From the NCBI GenBank assembly GCA_947311845.1, contig CAMZMU010000020.1, positions 41,365,806 to 41,429,805 on the forward strand: DNA of 64,000 bases. Reading direction: 5' to 3'. Below the pieces are notes generated by a model. It was not told the DNA's origin. It did no database searches and saw nothing but the letters and a program-made list of their open reading frames with translations. The position numbers and the translations under genes are program-made. Of the stretch, positions 19,873 to 31,365 are shown piece by piece. Positions within the stretch are counted from its first letter, which is position 1. Each line of letters opens with the position of its first letter. This DNA comes from Poa pratensis (lineage: Eukaryota > Streptophyta > Magnoliopsida > Poales > Poaceae).

Positions 19873-22383
19873 CCTAGCTAAAAGGCATTAAAGAAAGCGC
19901 TTTTGGGAGACAACCCATTATCTTTTGTTTTCAGTTTTTAGTCAAGGAGTTGTTTACTTCTGTAGCAATGCCTTTGTATCTTTATTTTCTTGCATTGTTG
20001 TGCCAAGTAAGGCCTCTAATAGGAAGATGATGCTAGATTTGGATTTCTGCGCAGGAACAGATTTCTGCTGTTCACCGTATAGCTTCTTTAAAATCACAGA
20101 AAAATTATTTATATCTGAAATTTTTGTGCCTGATCCTCAGATATGTACGCATCTTTCATTAGTTTTGAGTTTTTCGATTTGAGCAACGTAAGTGCCTCGA
20201 AAAAATTCGTCTTTACGGACTGTTCTGTTTTAGACAGATTCTGCCTTTTATTTTGCATTCTCTCTTTTACTAGTGTTGAGTGGAATTTTTTTTGGGTGGA
20301 AGAGCTTCACATAACATCAGTGGCAGTAGCTAATGTTTAAAAAGTAATTGTCATGTTTGTGTCCTTATAGAACATTTCAGTTTTTGATTGTGCACTAACC
20401 CTCTAATGAGAATTATTCTGAGTTTGGTGTGGCGGAAGTTTTCAAGGGTCAAGAGAGGAGGATGATATAATGTGATCAAGAAGAGTGAAGAGCTTAAGCT
20501 TGGGGATGCTCCCATGGATCACCCCAGCATATTTCAAGAAGACTCAAGCGTCTAAGCTTGGGGATGCCCAAGGCATCCCCTTCTTCATCAGCAACTTATC
20601 AGGTCATCTCTAGTGAAACTATATTTTAATGCTTTCACATCATATGTGCTTTACTTGGAGCGTCTGTGTGCTTTTATTTTCGCATTGTTATTTTATTTTC
20701 TGATATCAACTTGTTGGATCCTAGCAATCTTGTTTGGGAGAGAGACACGCTCCGCTTTTTCATGAATACTCCTATTCTTCACTTATACTTGTTAAGTATT
20801 CTTGTCTAGCTACTGCTATGCTTTTAGCTCCTGTTTTTCATGCATCTCTTGTTCAGAGCTGTTAGTTCTTTTAGATAAAGTACTCTTTTGTTTCATTTAT
20901 AATTATTTGGAGAGTTTGTGTTGAAATAAGTTGATTGGTGTTTGGTTGGAACAGAAAATGCTGCATGTGGTAGATGGTATAATGAAAAAAGCTTACATAT
21001 TCTTGTAGATCACTGTCTTGGATAATTTGATACTTGTCAATTGTTTTGAGTTATCAAGTAGTTCATGTTTAAGCTTTTGTATCATGTGGTTAAAACCTAT
21101 TAGTGAGAAATACCGTAAAGCTTGTTGAAATTTGGTTTGTATGATTGGTATCTCTAAGGTCTAGATATTTTCTAGTAAAAGGGTTTGGTTAACAAGGAAG
21201 ACAGTATAGAGTCTTATAATGCTTGCAATATGTTTTCATATGAGTCTTGTTGTACCGGTTGATATCCTGTGTTTGCTTCAAATAACCTTGCTAGCCTAAA
21301 TCTGTACTGAGAGGGAATGCTTCTCGTGCATCCAAAACCTTGAGCCAAAATCCATGCCATTTGTGTCCACCATAACTACCTATATGTGGTATTTCCTTGC
21401 CACTCCAAGTAAATTTTTCATGTGCTACCTTTAAACTATTCAAAACTTTATTATTCCTTTTTGTGTCAATGTTTACCAAGCTCATGAGGACGGGGTGGAT
21501 GTCTTTATGTCACCTGTCAAACAGACTTTACCACCGGACTAGTGGCATATACATCCGCTTATCCATTAATTTTGCAAAAAGAGCTGGCAAATGGGGTGCT
21601 AGTCCCAATTAATTACAACTTTAACAGCTTAATTCTCTTCACATTTTTGCCCTGATTTATCAAACAAGCAATGATACCAGTGAAATATCTGCATGTGTAA
21701 ACAAAAGAGAAAGAGGGATGATCTGCCTTGCTGGTAGAAATAACGTCCTTCATGGGAGCCGCTCTTAAAAGTCTGGTTGGCAGGGGTCATATTGTACTTT
21801 TCCATTTTCTGATTCGTTGACAATTAACAAACACCTCCCAAAATTTATTTTTACTCTCTATATGATTTCAAAAACTTAAAAAGCTCTAGCACATGATTTA
21901 ATCCCTGCTTCCCTCTGCGAAGGGCCTTTCTTTTACTTTTATGTTGAGTCAGTCTTCCTACTTCTTTCTATCTCAGAAGCAAACACTAGTGTCAACTTTG
22001 GTGCAACAATTTTTATATGCTAGTATATTGTACTTATTATATTGCTTTGTGTTGACAAATATCCATGAGATATACATGTTGAAAGTTGAAAGCAATTGCT
22101 GAAGCTTAAATCTTCCTTTGTGTTGGTTAAATACCTTTTACTTAGAATCTATTGCTTTATGAGTTAACTCTTATGCAAAACTTTTTGATGCTTGTCTCGA
22201 AAGTACTATTCATGAAAAGTTTTTGCTTATATGATTCAGTTGTTTGCTCATTATCTATTTGTTAGCAAACTATAGACCATTGACCTGGATCACTTCATTC
22301 ATAACATGTTTTACAATACTATTTGATCAAGATTATGATGGTAGCATGTCACCTCAGAAATTATTTTGTTTTTATCGTTTTAC
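19873..22383 (+). other. Non-coding 3' internal region of S1
   Basis: About 2.5 kb without a credible frame. It holds the hairpin GGGGATGCC-CAA-GGCATCCCC at ~20,560-20,580 and conserved blocks also present at 24,644-25,389, 27,878-29,214 and (minus) 4990-5560. Long non-coding 3' regions are usual in this element group. Confidence 0.7.
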
Positions 22384-22401
22384 CTACTCGAGGACGAGTA
22401 G
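22384..22401 (+). other. Hairpin next to the S1 polypurine tract
   Basis: CTACTCG-AGGA-CGAGTAG is a perfect 7-bp stem with a 4-base loop, followed by AACTAAGCTTGGGGATGCT and the 3' LTR at 22,421. The same hairpin occurs before the LTRs at 29,215 and 44,242. Confidence 0.75.
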
Positions 22402-22420
22402 AACTAAGCTTGGGGATGCT

Positions 22421-24229
22421 TGATACGTCTCAAACGTATCTATAATTTCTGATGTTCCATGTTTATATTATACCAATTGTTACATGTTTTATATACACTT
22501 CATAGCATTTTTATGCATTTTCTGGGACTAACCTATTAACAAGATGCCACAGTGCCAGTTCATGTTTTCTGCTGTTTTTGTATTCCAGAAAAGCTGTTCT
22601 GGAAATATTCTCAGAATTGGACGAAACTTGGACAGGACCTCCTATTTTTCCAACACGTACACGGAGTCCAAAGGAGAGACGGAGGCGACCTAGGAGGCAG
22701 CCACACCATGGGGTGGCGCGGGTCCACCTCCTGCCGCGCCGTGGGGTGGTGTGGCCCCCTCGGGTGCCTCCAGCCGCCCCCCTTTCGCCTATATAATTCC
22801 CCCGACACGAAAACCCTAAATACCCGAGCCATTATCCACGAAAAGTTCCAGAGACGCCGTCGTCGTCAACCCTAGCTTGGGAGGGTTCAGAAGCTCTTCC
22901 CGGCACCCTGCCGGAGAGGGGAATCATCACCGGAGGGCACTACATCACCATGCCTGCCTCCGAGTGATGCGTGAGTAGTTCATCCTTGGACTACGGGTCC
23001 ATAGCTGTAGCTAGATGGTTGTCTCTCCTCCTTGTGCTATCATGTTTAGATCTTGTGAGCTGCCTATCATGATCAAGATCATATTATTGTAATGCTACAT
23101 GTTGTGTTTGCTGGGATCCGATAAATATTGAATACTATGTCAAGTTGATTATCAATCTATCTTATATGTTATTTATGATCTTGCATGCTCTCCGTTACTA
23201 GTAGATGCTTTGGCCAAGTAGATGCTTTTAACTCCAAGAGGGAGTATTTATGCTAGATAGTGGGTTCAGTCTCCTGTAATCTGGGAGAGTGACAGCAACT
23301 TCTAAGGTTGTGGATGTGCTGCTGCCACTAGGGGTAAAACAACAATGCTTTGTCTAAGGATAATTGTATTGTTTACATTACGCACTTTACTTAATGCAAT
23401 AATCTGTTGCTTGCAACTTAATACCAACGGGGAACACGGATGTCAACCTGAAGGTGGATTATTAGTCATAGATGCTGTTGGATAACGGTCTATGTATCAT
23501 GTTGTAATGCCCAATTGAATATCATAGTAGTCATCTTGTCATATATATGCATTGTAATGCGCTCAATATTTTATCAATTGCCCAGCAATGCTATGTCTAA
23601 GGATAATTGTATTGTTTACATTTCGCACTTTACTTAATGCAATAATCTGTTGCTTGCAACTTAATACCAACGGGGAACATGGATGTCAACCTGAAGGTGG
23701 ATTATTAATCATAGATGCTGTTGGATAACGGTCATGTATCATGTTGTAATGCCCAATTAATATCATAGTAGTCATCTTGTCATATATATATGCATTGTTA
23801 TGCGCTCAATATTTTATCAATTGCCCAGCTATAATTTGTTCACCCAACATGTTAGTTATCTTTTATGGAGAGACACCACTAGTGAACTGTGGACCCCAGT
23901 CCATTCTTTTACACCGATAATACAACCAACTGCAATCATTGTTCCTTTTCATTCTCTGCAATTAAACATTATTTTCCACACCATACGTTTAATCCTTTGT
24001 TTTCAGCAAGCCGGTGAGATTGACAACCTCACTGTTTCGTTGGGGCAAAGTAGTTTGATTGTGTTGTGTGCAGGTTCCACGTCAGCGCGCCACTGACAAC
24101 TTTCAGAAGTGATTTCTTACTCCTACTGGATTGATAACCTTGGTATCTTACTGAGGGAAAACTTGCTGCTGCACTGCTTCATACCTTCCTCTTGGGGTCT
24201 CCCAACGAACGTGTGCTTTCACGTCATCA
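22421..24229 (+). repeat. 3' LTR of S1 (1,809 bp, with internal duplication)
   Basis: TGATACGTCTC...ACGTCATCA. A promoter-like CCTATATAATTCCCCCGACAC lies near 22,787. The LTR is 244 bases longer than the copy at 29,215-30,779, and a 243-bp direct duplication accounts for this. The right flank is TACAC. Confidence 0.9.
23343..23828 (+). repeat. 243-bp direct duplication within the LTR
   Basis: CAATGCTTTGTCTAAGGATA... at 23,343-23,585 is repeated at 23,586-23,828, both ending ...CAATTGCCCAG. The copies differ by a few bases. The other complete LTRs here have one copy only, so the duplication arose in unit 1 after the 4.3 kb tandem duplication or was present and lost in unit 2. Confidence 0.9.
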
Positions 24230-24643
24230 TACACACACAGGCGCTTTGTACGCACGTTTCGGCAGCCGGCTCAATAGTAACACCATTTCCACCCCTATCC
24301 CCTCGGCTTCATCTTCCTCACCCCAACCCCATGGATCCAGGGACGGTAACGGAAGCCACCCTGACGACATACACCGAAGCCGGCATACTGGGACAACGTA
24401 CAAAGTGGATATGCGGCCGCCGGGTGGAGAAGCTCGCCCAAATCCGAAACGCGGTGAAGCGGTTCTGTTCACCGCGTTCCACGACCGCGGGCTATCGCTG
24501 CCGTGCTCGCCCTTCTTCCTCGAGCTACTCCATTTCTACATGCTCCAACCCCACCACCTAGGCCCTAACTCGAACCTCCACGTCGCCTGTTTCAAAGCAT
24601 TGTGCAAAGGATTTCTCCGCATCAAGCCTTCCCTCTCACTATG
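24230..24643 (+). pseudogene. Element X antisense-ORF exon 1, truncated copy
   Basis: An ATG at 24,331 starts MDPGTVTEATLTTYTEAG, a typical N-terminus of PF04195-like grass proteins, and the core FFLELLHFYMLQPHHLGPN follows. Relative to unit 2, one base is missing near 24,413 (TATGCGGCC against TATGTCGGCC), which shifts the frame between these two parts. It is cut at the tandem-duplication junction at 24,643. Confidence 0.75.
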
Positions 24644-26267
24644 AGCTTCACATAACATCAGTGGCAGTAGCTAATGTTTAAAAAGTAATTGTCATGTTTG
24701 TGTCCTTATAGAACATGTGAGTTTTTAATTATGCACTAACCCTCTAATGAGAATTATTCTGAGTTTGGTGTGGCGGACGTTTTCAAGGGTCAAGAGAGGA
24801 GGATGATATAATGTGATCAAGAAGAGTGAAAAGCTTAAGCTTGGGGATGCTCCCATGGATCACCCCAGCATATTTCAAGAAGACTCAAGCGTCTAAGCAA
24901 CTTATCAGGTCATCTCTAGTGAAACTATATTTTAATTCATTCACATCATATGTGCTTTACTTGGAGCGTCTGTGTGCTTTTATTTTCGCATTGTTATTTT
25001 ATTTTCTGAGATCAACTTGTTGGATCCTAACAATCTTGTTTGGGAGAGAGACACGCTCCGTTTTTCATGTGAATACTCCTATTCTTCACTTATACTTGTT
25101 GAGTATTCTTGTCTAGCTACTGCTATGCTTTTAGCTCCTGTTTTTCATGCATCTCTTGTTCAGAGCTGTTAGTTCTTTTAGATAAAGTACTCTTTGTTTA
25201 TTTATAATTATTTGGAGAGTTTGTGTTGAAATAAGTTGATTGGTGTTTGGTTGGAACAGAAAATGCTGCATGTGGTAGATGGTATAATGAAAAAAGCATA
25301 CATATTCTTGTAGATCACTGTCTTGGATAATTTGATACTTGTCAATTGTTTTGAGTTATCAATTAGTTCATGTTTAAGCTTTTGTATCACTAGTAGCTTT
25401 GCACGTGCACGCACGTCTATATAAGACACATCTTATGATTCTGTTGAAAGGCACATTGACTCGTTTTTTTACTATAACTTTTGTAGCGCACCAGTCCTTC
25501 AACAGAACCACCTACCTGCAATCTACCTTCAACCATCTAACCACTCCATCTCATGTTTCTACTCGCCGGCACCACCCTCCTCTCCACTTACTTTGGCTCT
25601 AAGGTGCTGACCTCGAATTTCCCCATGCCACCCAACATGGGGACATGTTGGCCTAAATTGTGATTCACCCTGCTTCGTGTAACCGACTGCCTTTACCCGC
25701 GCCACCGCCTCACTTAGTTCCCCGGAGGCCTACCCTGCGTGCCGACTCGGCTCACCACATCTCGGGGTCGCCTAGTCCGGTCCCCGGCGCCCTTTATTCC
25801 GAAGAAATAAATATAGAACGCACAGATCCCCATTTCTTATTTACCTCAGTTTGGAAATAGGTGCTTAGAAAACATATGCTGAGTTGCAGTTTGAGATAAA
25901 GTTCCTATCTCAGTTCTGATTCAAACCTGTACTTTTATAATTGTACAACAATTTCACTAAAATTTAAGACACATTTCAAGATTCATATGATTGTCCAACC
26001 TATAATCTAAATAATCCTCCCATTTTAAGTTCCCTACCACTCTTACAAAAAAATACATCGGAGGAAAATATGATATATAATCTGAATAAAATCTCTCTTT
26101 ACAATGCTGCAAAACCAGCAGTACAGATTGGGACGTCATACACAACAGAAGAATCCATAAGTTGTGAAGATCTGCATGAAGTTTACACAACATTTCAGTG
26201 TCATGACCAGTTCAATGAACTGCAAATTTTATTCAGATTCAGGATCCACATAACAAGAATGTCTAAG

Positions 26268-26495
26268 CTATAAATATGTACCAGACCCTTGGCTGTACTT
26301 GCTGAATATTGCACAGCCCCACTGTCGCTCCACCATTATCTGTGATTCAAATAAACATACGTATAGTAGCAAATGGCATTTCATGTTAACTTTTGTCGAC
26401 CCTTCACCTCTGGCAATGACAGTGAAGGTCGCCTCAATCTCCACTTTCCATGTTAGCAAATGGCACAACACGTTCAGGCGTGCAAATTTGTTCAC
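26268..26495 (-). pseudogene. Possible captured exon in the Helitron (1)
   Basis: A minus-strand open segment contains WKVEIEATFTVIARGEGSTK, which reads like ordinary globular protein, and an AG acceptor-like site precedes GTGGAGATTGAGG. I cannot name the parent gene. Helitrons often carry host exons, so capture is plausible but unproven. Confidence 0.3.
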
Positions 26496-26967
26496 TTAAA
26501 TCTGGTCAGTAGGTAGCATTATTCCCTAAATGAAAAATATGAGAAGGTACTAAGCTGAAACCAGAGAAAATCTAAACACACCAGATGATTGCTAGACAAA
26601 GCCTTCCACAAAATGTCAAAATAGACATTAGGGAATGCTTTCAATTACCTGAGAAGCTACATAAATCATCTTCGCTTTGCTATGCCTGAAAGATGGTGTG
26701 GGCAAGAAAATTCAGAACTTAAATATTGTGCACTCTAAATATTTATATTCAGTTCAGCGCTTAAGTAAATATAAAAGATTCAGAGTTAGTTGCTCAAGCC
26801 TAAGCACTGAGAACTGAGACTATTCCCTGCAACAATTTAGAATGTGAACCGGTGATCCACAGTATGTCTAGTAGGCTTGGGCTCTGAAGTTCTGAAAGAG
26901 GCAGATGGATACAGGCGTCCTCGCCCCAATTCCTCCTGCAGCAGCAACAGCCAGGACGACCTCAATT

Positions 26968-27700
26968 TCAGGCTTTCAGCCCTGAATCCGGTATATGGAT
27001 CAGCATGCCTACGTACAGCACAACTAATGTGCTGACATAGTGAGATGGACGGACGCCGTACCTTGCTTCTGTACCTCTACTCCGGCCACCGTCGCCGCGC
27101 GCCCGCGCCTGTCGTTTGGCACCGGCCCGGCCCCGCGACTGCTCCTCTGCTTCCAGCGTCGCGGCCTCCTCCTCCTCGTCCATCCGCATCACCTCGGGTC
27201 TGGCTGCTCGGCGCACACGTCATCGTCGTCGTCTCCGATTTCCGTACCGGCCGAGTTCTCGCCCAACCAGCAGATATAAACCATGGCGTCCTCGTGTAAA
27301 AAGTTGCCGGCTCCTGGCCAGGCACGGGGGAAAGACCACGGGCACTACCAGGCGGCGAGGTAGTCGGGAGGCGCTCGGTCACCTTCCAGCAGCGGTCGTC
27401 CGGTCCCAGCAGCACGCCCAGGTCAGGCCCGTCCAGCGGCGCTACCTGGCCCGTCGCCGACTCCCGATGCGCGGCGCCTGCTCTTCCGTGAGGAGAAGGG
27501 CCTCCCATCCGGAGAGCTCGATTCTTGGAGTGAGCGCGGCGGTGGCGTTCGTTTGGGTCGCACTTGGTTGCGCACGTGGCAGAGAAGTCGCCGACGGCGC
27601 CATAGATAGAGAAGACCTCAAAGCAAATCGAGGAAAGGGAAGTATCCTGCCCGAGGGGTCGGATGAGGCGTTGATGACGTTGGGTGCGGAATTTTCCTGC
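26968..27700 (-). pseudogene. Possible captured GC-rich gene segment in the Helitron (2)
   Basis: A sharply GC-rich block inside an AT-rich transposon. One minus frame reads MVYICWLGENSAGTEIGDDD, then an acidic Glu-rich and Arg-rich part; another, upstream, reads LLGPDDRCWKVTERLP. The second copy (41,999-42,313) keeps the first frame open over 104 codons where this copy has one-base and three-base differences. Such composition suggests a host first exon. The gene of origin is not recognised. Confidence 0.35.
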
Positions 27701-29177
27701 CGGCAGAGTTTTCGTCCGCTCGTGGAAATTGCTAAGCACACACAAGACAGTAATGAGATTAATCCTGGCGGTTCGATTTAGTTAAGTGGGCTGATGTGGT
27801 GGTGTTATCTCCACTGTGTACGTTTCGTGGGGTGTCCATAAGAAAGAAAATGTTCGCTTGTTTAATAGTAGTATAGATGTGGTTAAAACCTATTAGTGGA
27901 GAAATACCGAAAGCTTGTTGAAATTTGGTTTGTATGATTGGTATCTCTAAGGTCTAGATATTTTCTAGTAAAAGGGTTTGGTTAACAAGGAAGACAGTAT
28001 AGAGTCTTATAATGCTTGCAATATGTTTTCATATGAGTCTTGTTGTACCGGTTGATATCCTGTGTTTGCTTCAAATAACCTTGCTAGCCTAAATCTGTAC
28101 TGAGAGGGAATGCTTCTCGTGCATCCAAAACCTTGAGCCAAAATCCATGCCATTTGTGTCCACCATAACTACCTATATGTGGTATTTCCTTACCACTCCA
28201 AGTAAATTTTTCATGTGCTACCTTTAAACTATTCAAAACTTTATTATTCCTTTTTGTGTCAATGTTTACCAAGCTCATGAGGACGGGGTGGATGTCTTTA
28301 TGTCACCTGTCAAACAGACTTTACCACCGGACTAGTGGCATATACATCTGCTTATCCATTAATTTTGCAAAAAGAGCTGGCAAATGGGGTGCCCAGTCCC
28401 AATAAATTTCAACTTTAACTGCTTAATTCTCTTCAGATTTTTGCCTGATTTATCAGACAAGCAATGATATCAGTGAAATATCTGCATGTGTAAACAAAAG
28501 AGAAAAGAGGGATGATCTGCCTTGCTGGTAGAAATAACGTCCTTCATGGGAGCCGCTCTTAAAAGTCTGGTTGGCAGGGGTCATATTGTACTTTTCCATT
28601 TTCTGATTCGTTGACAATTAACAAACACCTCCCAAAATTTATTTTTACTCTATATGATTTCAAAAACTTAAAAAGCTCTAGCACATGATTTAATCCCTGC
28701 TTCCCTCTGCGAAGGGCCTTTCTTTTACTTTTATGTTGAGTCAGTCTTCCTACTTCTTTCTATCTCAGAAGCAAACACTAGTGTCAACTTTGGTGCAACA
28801 ATTTTTATATGCTAGTATATTGTACTTATTATATTGCTTTGTGTTGACAAATATCCATGAGATATACATGTTGAAAGTTGAAAGCAATTGCTGAAGCTTA
28901 AATCTTCCTTTGTGTTGGTTAAATACCTTTTACTTAGAATCTATTGCTTTATGAGTTAACTCTTATGCAAAACTTTTTGATCCTTGTCTCGAAAGTACTA
29001 TTCATGAAAAGTTTTTGCTTATATGATTCAGTTGTTTGCTCATTATCTATTTGTTAGCAAACTATAGACCATTGACCTGGATCACTTCATTCATAACATG
29101 TGCTTTACAATACTATTTGATCAAGATTATGATGGTAGCATGTCACCTCAGAAATTATTTTGTTTTTATCGTTTTAC

Positions 29178-29195
29178 CTACTCGAGGACGAGTAG
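29178..29195 (+). other. Hairpin next to polypurine tract, unit 2
   Basis: The same CTACTCG-AGGA-CGAGTAG hairpin as at 22,384, 20 bases before the LTR start. Confidence 0.75.
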
Positions 29196-29214
29196 AACTA
29201 AGCTTGGGGATGCT

Positions 29215-30779
29215 TGATACGTCTCAAACGTATCTATAATTTCTGATGTTCCATGTTTATATTATACCAATTGTTACATGTTTTATATACACTTCATAGC
29301 ATTTTTATGCATTTTCTGGGACTAACCTATTAACAAGATGCCACAGTGCCAGTTCCTGTTTTCTGCTGTTTTTGTATTCCAGAAAAGCTGTTCTGGAAAT
29401 ATTCTCGGAATTGGACGAAACTTGGACAGGACCTCCTATTTTTCCAACACGTACACGGAGTCCAAAGGAGAGACGGAGGCGACCTAGGAGGCAGCCACAC
29501 CATGGGGTGGCGCGGGCCCACCTCCTGCCGCGCCGTGGGGTGGTGTGGCCCCCTCGGGTGCCTCCAGCCGCCGCCCTTTCGCCTATATAATCCCCCGACA
29601 CGAAAACCCTAAATACCCGAGCCATTATCCACGAAAATTTCCAGAGACGCCGCCGTCGTCAACCCTGGCTCGGGAGGGTTCAGAAGCTCTTCCCGGCACC
29701 CTGCGGAGAGGGGAATCATCACCGGAGGGCTCTACATCGCCATGCCTGCCTCCGGAGTGATGCGTGAGTAGTTCATCCTTGGACTACGGGTCCATAGCAG
29801 TAGCTAGATGGTTGTCTCTCCTCCTTGTGCTATCATGTTTAGATCTTGTGAGCTGCCTATCATGATCAAGATCATATTATTGTAATGCTACATGTTGTGT
29901 TTGCTGGGATCCGATGAATATTGAATACTATGTCAAGTTGATTATCAATCTATCTTATATGTTATTTATGATCTTGCATGCTCTCCGTTACTAGTAGATG
30001 CTTTGGCCAAGTAGATGCTTTTAACTCCAAGAGAGAGTATTTATGCTAGATAGTGGGTTCAGTCTCCAGTAATCTGGGAGAGTGACAGCAACTTCTAAGG
30101 TTGTGGATGTGCTGTTGCCACTAGGGGTAAAACAGCAATGCTTTGTCTAAGGATAATTGTATTGTTTACATTACGCACTTTACTTAATGCAATAATCTGT
30201 TGCTTGCAACTTAATACCAACGGGGAACACGGATGTCAACCTGAAGGTGGATTATTAGTCATAGATGCTGTTGGATAACGGTCTATGTATCATGTTGTAA
30301 TGCCCAATTGAATATCATAGTAGTCATCTTGTCATATATATGCATTGTTATGTGCTCAATATTTTATCAATTGCCCAGCTGTAATTTGTTCACCCAGCAT
30401 GTTAGTTATCTTTTATGGAGAGACACCACTAGTGAACTGTGGACCTCGGTCCATTCTTTTACACTGATAATACAACCAACTGCAATCATTGTTCCTTTTC
30501 ATTCTCTGCAATTAAACATTATTTTCCACACCATACGTTTAATCCTTTGTTTTCAGCAAGCCGGTGTGATTGACAACCTCACTGTTTCGTTGGGGCAAAG
30601 TAGTTTGATTGTGTTGTGTGCAGGTTCCACGTCAGCGCGCCACTGACAACCTTCAGAAGTGATTTCTTACTCCTACTGGATTGATAACCTTGGTATCTTA
30701 CTGAGGGAAAACTTGCTGCTGCACTGCTTCATACCTTCCTCTTGGAGTCTCCCAACGAACATGTGCTTTCACGTCATCA
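29215..30779 (+). repeat. Sabrina-like 3' LTR, unit 2 (1,565 bp)
   Basis: TGATACGTCTC...ACGTCATCA with TACAC on the right, as in unit 1. A promoter-like CCTATATAATCCCCCGACAC is near 29,582. This is the undivided form of the LTR and the best reference for its length. Confidence 0.9.
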
Positions 30780-30881
30780 TACACACACAGGCGCTTTGTA
30801 CACACGTTTCGGCAGCCGGCTCAATAGTAACACCATTTCCACCCCTATCCCCTCCGGCTTCATCTTCCTCACCCCAACCCC

Positions 30882-31226
30882 ATGGATCCAGGGACGGTAA
30901 CAGAAGCCACCCTGACGACATACACCGAAGCCGTCATACTGGGACAACGTACAAAGTGGATATGTCGGCCGCCGGGTGGAGAAGCTCGCCCAAATCCGAA
31001 ACGCGGTGAAGCGGTTCTGTTCACCGCGTTCCACGACCGCGGGCTGTCGCTGCCGTGCTCGCCCTTCTTCCTCGAGCTACTCCATTTCTACATGCTCCAA
31101 CCCTACCACCTAGGCCCTAACTCGTACCTCCATGTCGCCTGTTTCAAAGCATTGTGCAAAGGATTTCTCCGCATCAAGCCTTCCCTCTCACTATGGAAAG
31201 GGATATTCAGCCATAAGCATGTGTAA
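30882..31226 (+). pseudogene. X antisense ORF, exon 1
   Basis: ATG at 30,882 (MDPGTVTEATLTTYTEAV), a Pro/Gly linker, then the domain core FFLELLHFYMLQPYHLGPN and CFKALCKGFLRIKPSLSLWK. The stop at 31,224 lies just after the core. Related text (GHYSNVAASASPFG) continues in another frame, so one frame change is present in both assembly copies. Confidence 0.7.
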
Positions 31227-31365
31227 GAAGGGGCCACTACTCCAATGTGGCAGCGTCAGCTTCACCGTTCGGTGAGGAGCGACGGCCTATCCTCGGGCTA
31301 ATTTCAACAGCAAGGTAAATAACTGGCAGCGCACATTTTTTTACTGCTCGAGCAAATCCAAGATC

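Larger units (their letters stand above)
18025..24229 (+). mobile_element. S1: non-autonomous Sabrina-like gypsy element
   Basis: A truncated 5' LTR (18,025-18,467), a primer-binding site (18,480), an internal region with one broken ORF of unknown function, a long non-coding stretch and a full 3' LTR (22,421-24,229). The LTR starts TGATACGTCTCAAACG and ends ACGTCATCA. From memory this is the Sabrina-type LTR common in Triticeae. No gag capsid domain or pol domain is present, so mobilisation would need a partner element. Confidence 0.8.
20303..24643 (+). repeat. Tandem duplication, unit 1 (4.3 kb)
   Basis: Runs from AGCTTCACATAAC in the S1 internal region, through the 3' LTR, into 414 bases of element X, ending ...CTCTCACTATG. 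Unit 2 starts immediately at 24,644 with the same AGCTTCACATAAC. Junction microhomology is at most 1 base. Without its 243-bp LTR repeat, unit 1 is ~4.10 kb. Unit 2, without the Helitron, is ~4.06 kb, and a 35-bp deletion explains nearly all the difference. Confidence 0.85.
25390..27877 (-). mobile_element. Non-autonomous Helitron (2,488 bp, minus strand)
   Basis: The empty site is preserved in unit 1 at ~21,080 (TTTGTATCA/TGTGGTT), so both edges are exact. On the minus strand the insert begins TCTATACTACTATTAAAC and ends GCAAAGCTACTAG (CTRR rule). It has a 6-bp hairpin ACGTGC-GT-GCACGT 13 bases before the end, sits between A and T and made no target duplication. These are all the classical Helitron terminal features. 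It encodes no Rep/helicase and depends on an autonomous partner for rolling-circle transposition. Confidence 0.9.
24644..31195 (+). repeat. Tandem duplication, unit 2, with Helitron insertion
   Basis: Same order as unit 1: S1-type internal 3' region, 3' LTR (29,215-30,779), element X start to ...CTCTCACTATG at 31,195, after which X continues normally. Unit 2 alone has the 2,488-bp Helitron at 25,390-27,877 and a 35-bp deletion at about 24,897. Confidence 0.85.

Noticed and set aside
20556..20582. MicroRNA precursor
   Set aside because: The 9-bp stem is far too short and sits in a non-coding transposon region.
25390..27877. CACTA-type DNA transposon (the left side reads CACTAGTAG)
   Set aside because: The empty site shows the first CA belongs to the target. 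There is no CACTA inverted end on the right and no 3-base target duplication; Helitron rules fit fully.
18025..30779. Two independent insertions of Sabrina-like elements
   Set aside because: Both 3' LTRs have the same X flank starting at the same base (TACACACACAGGCG), and the second copy has no 5' half. Tandem duplication explains this better.
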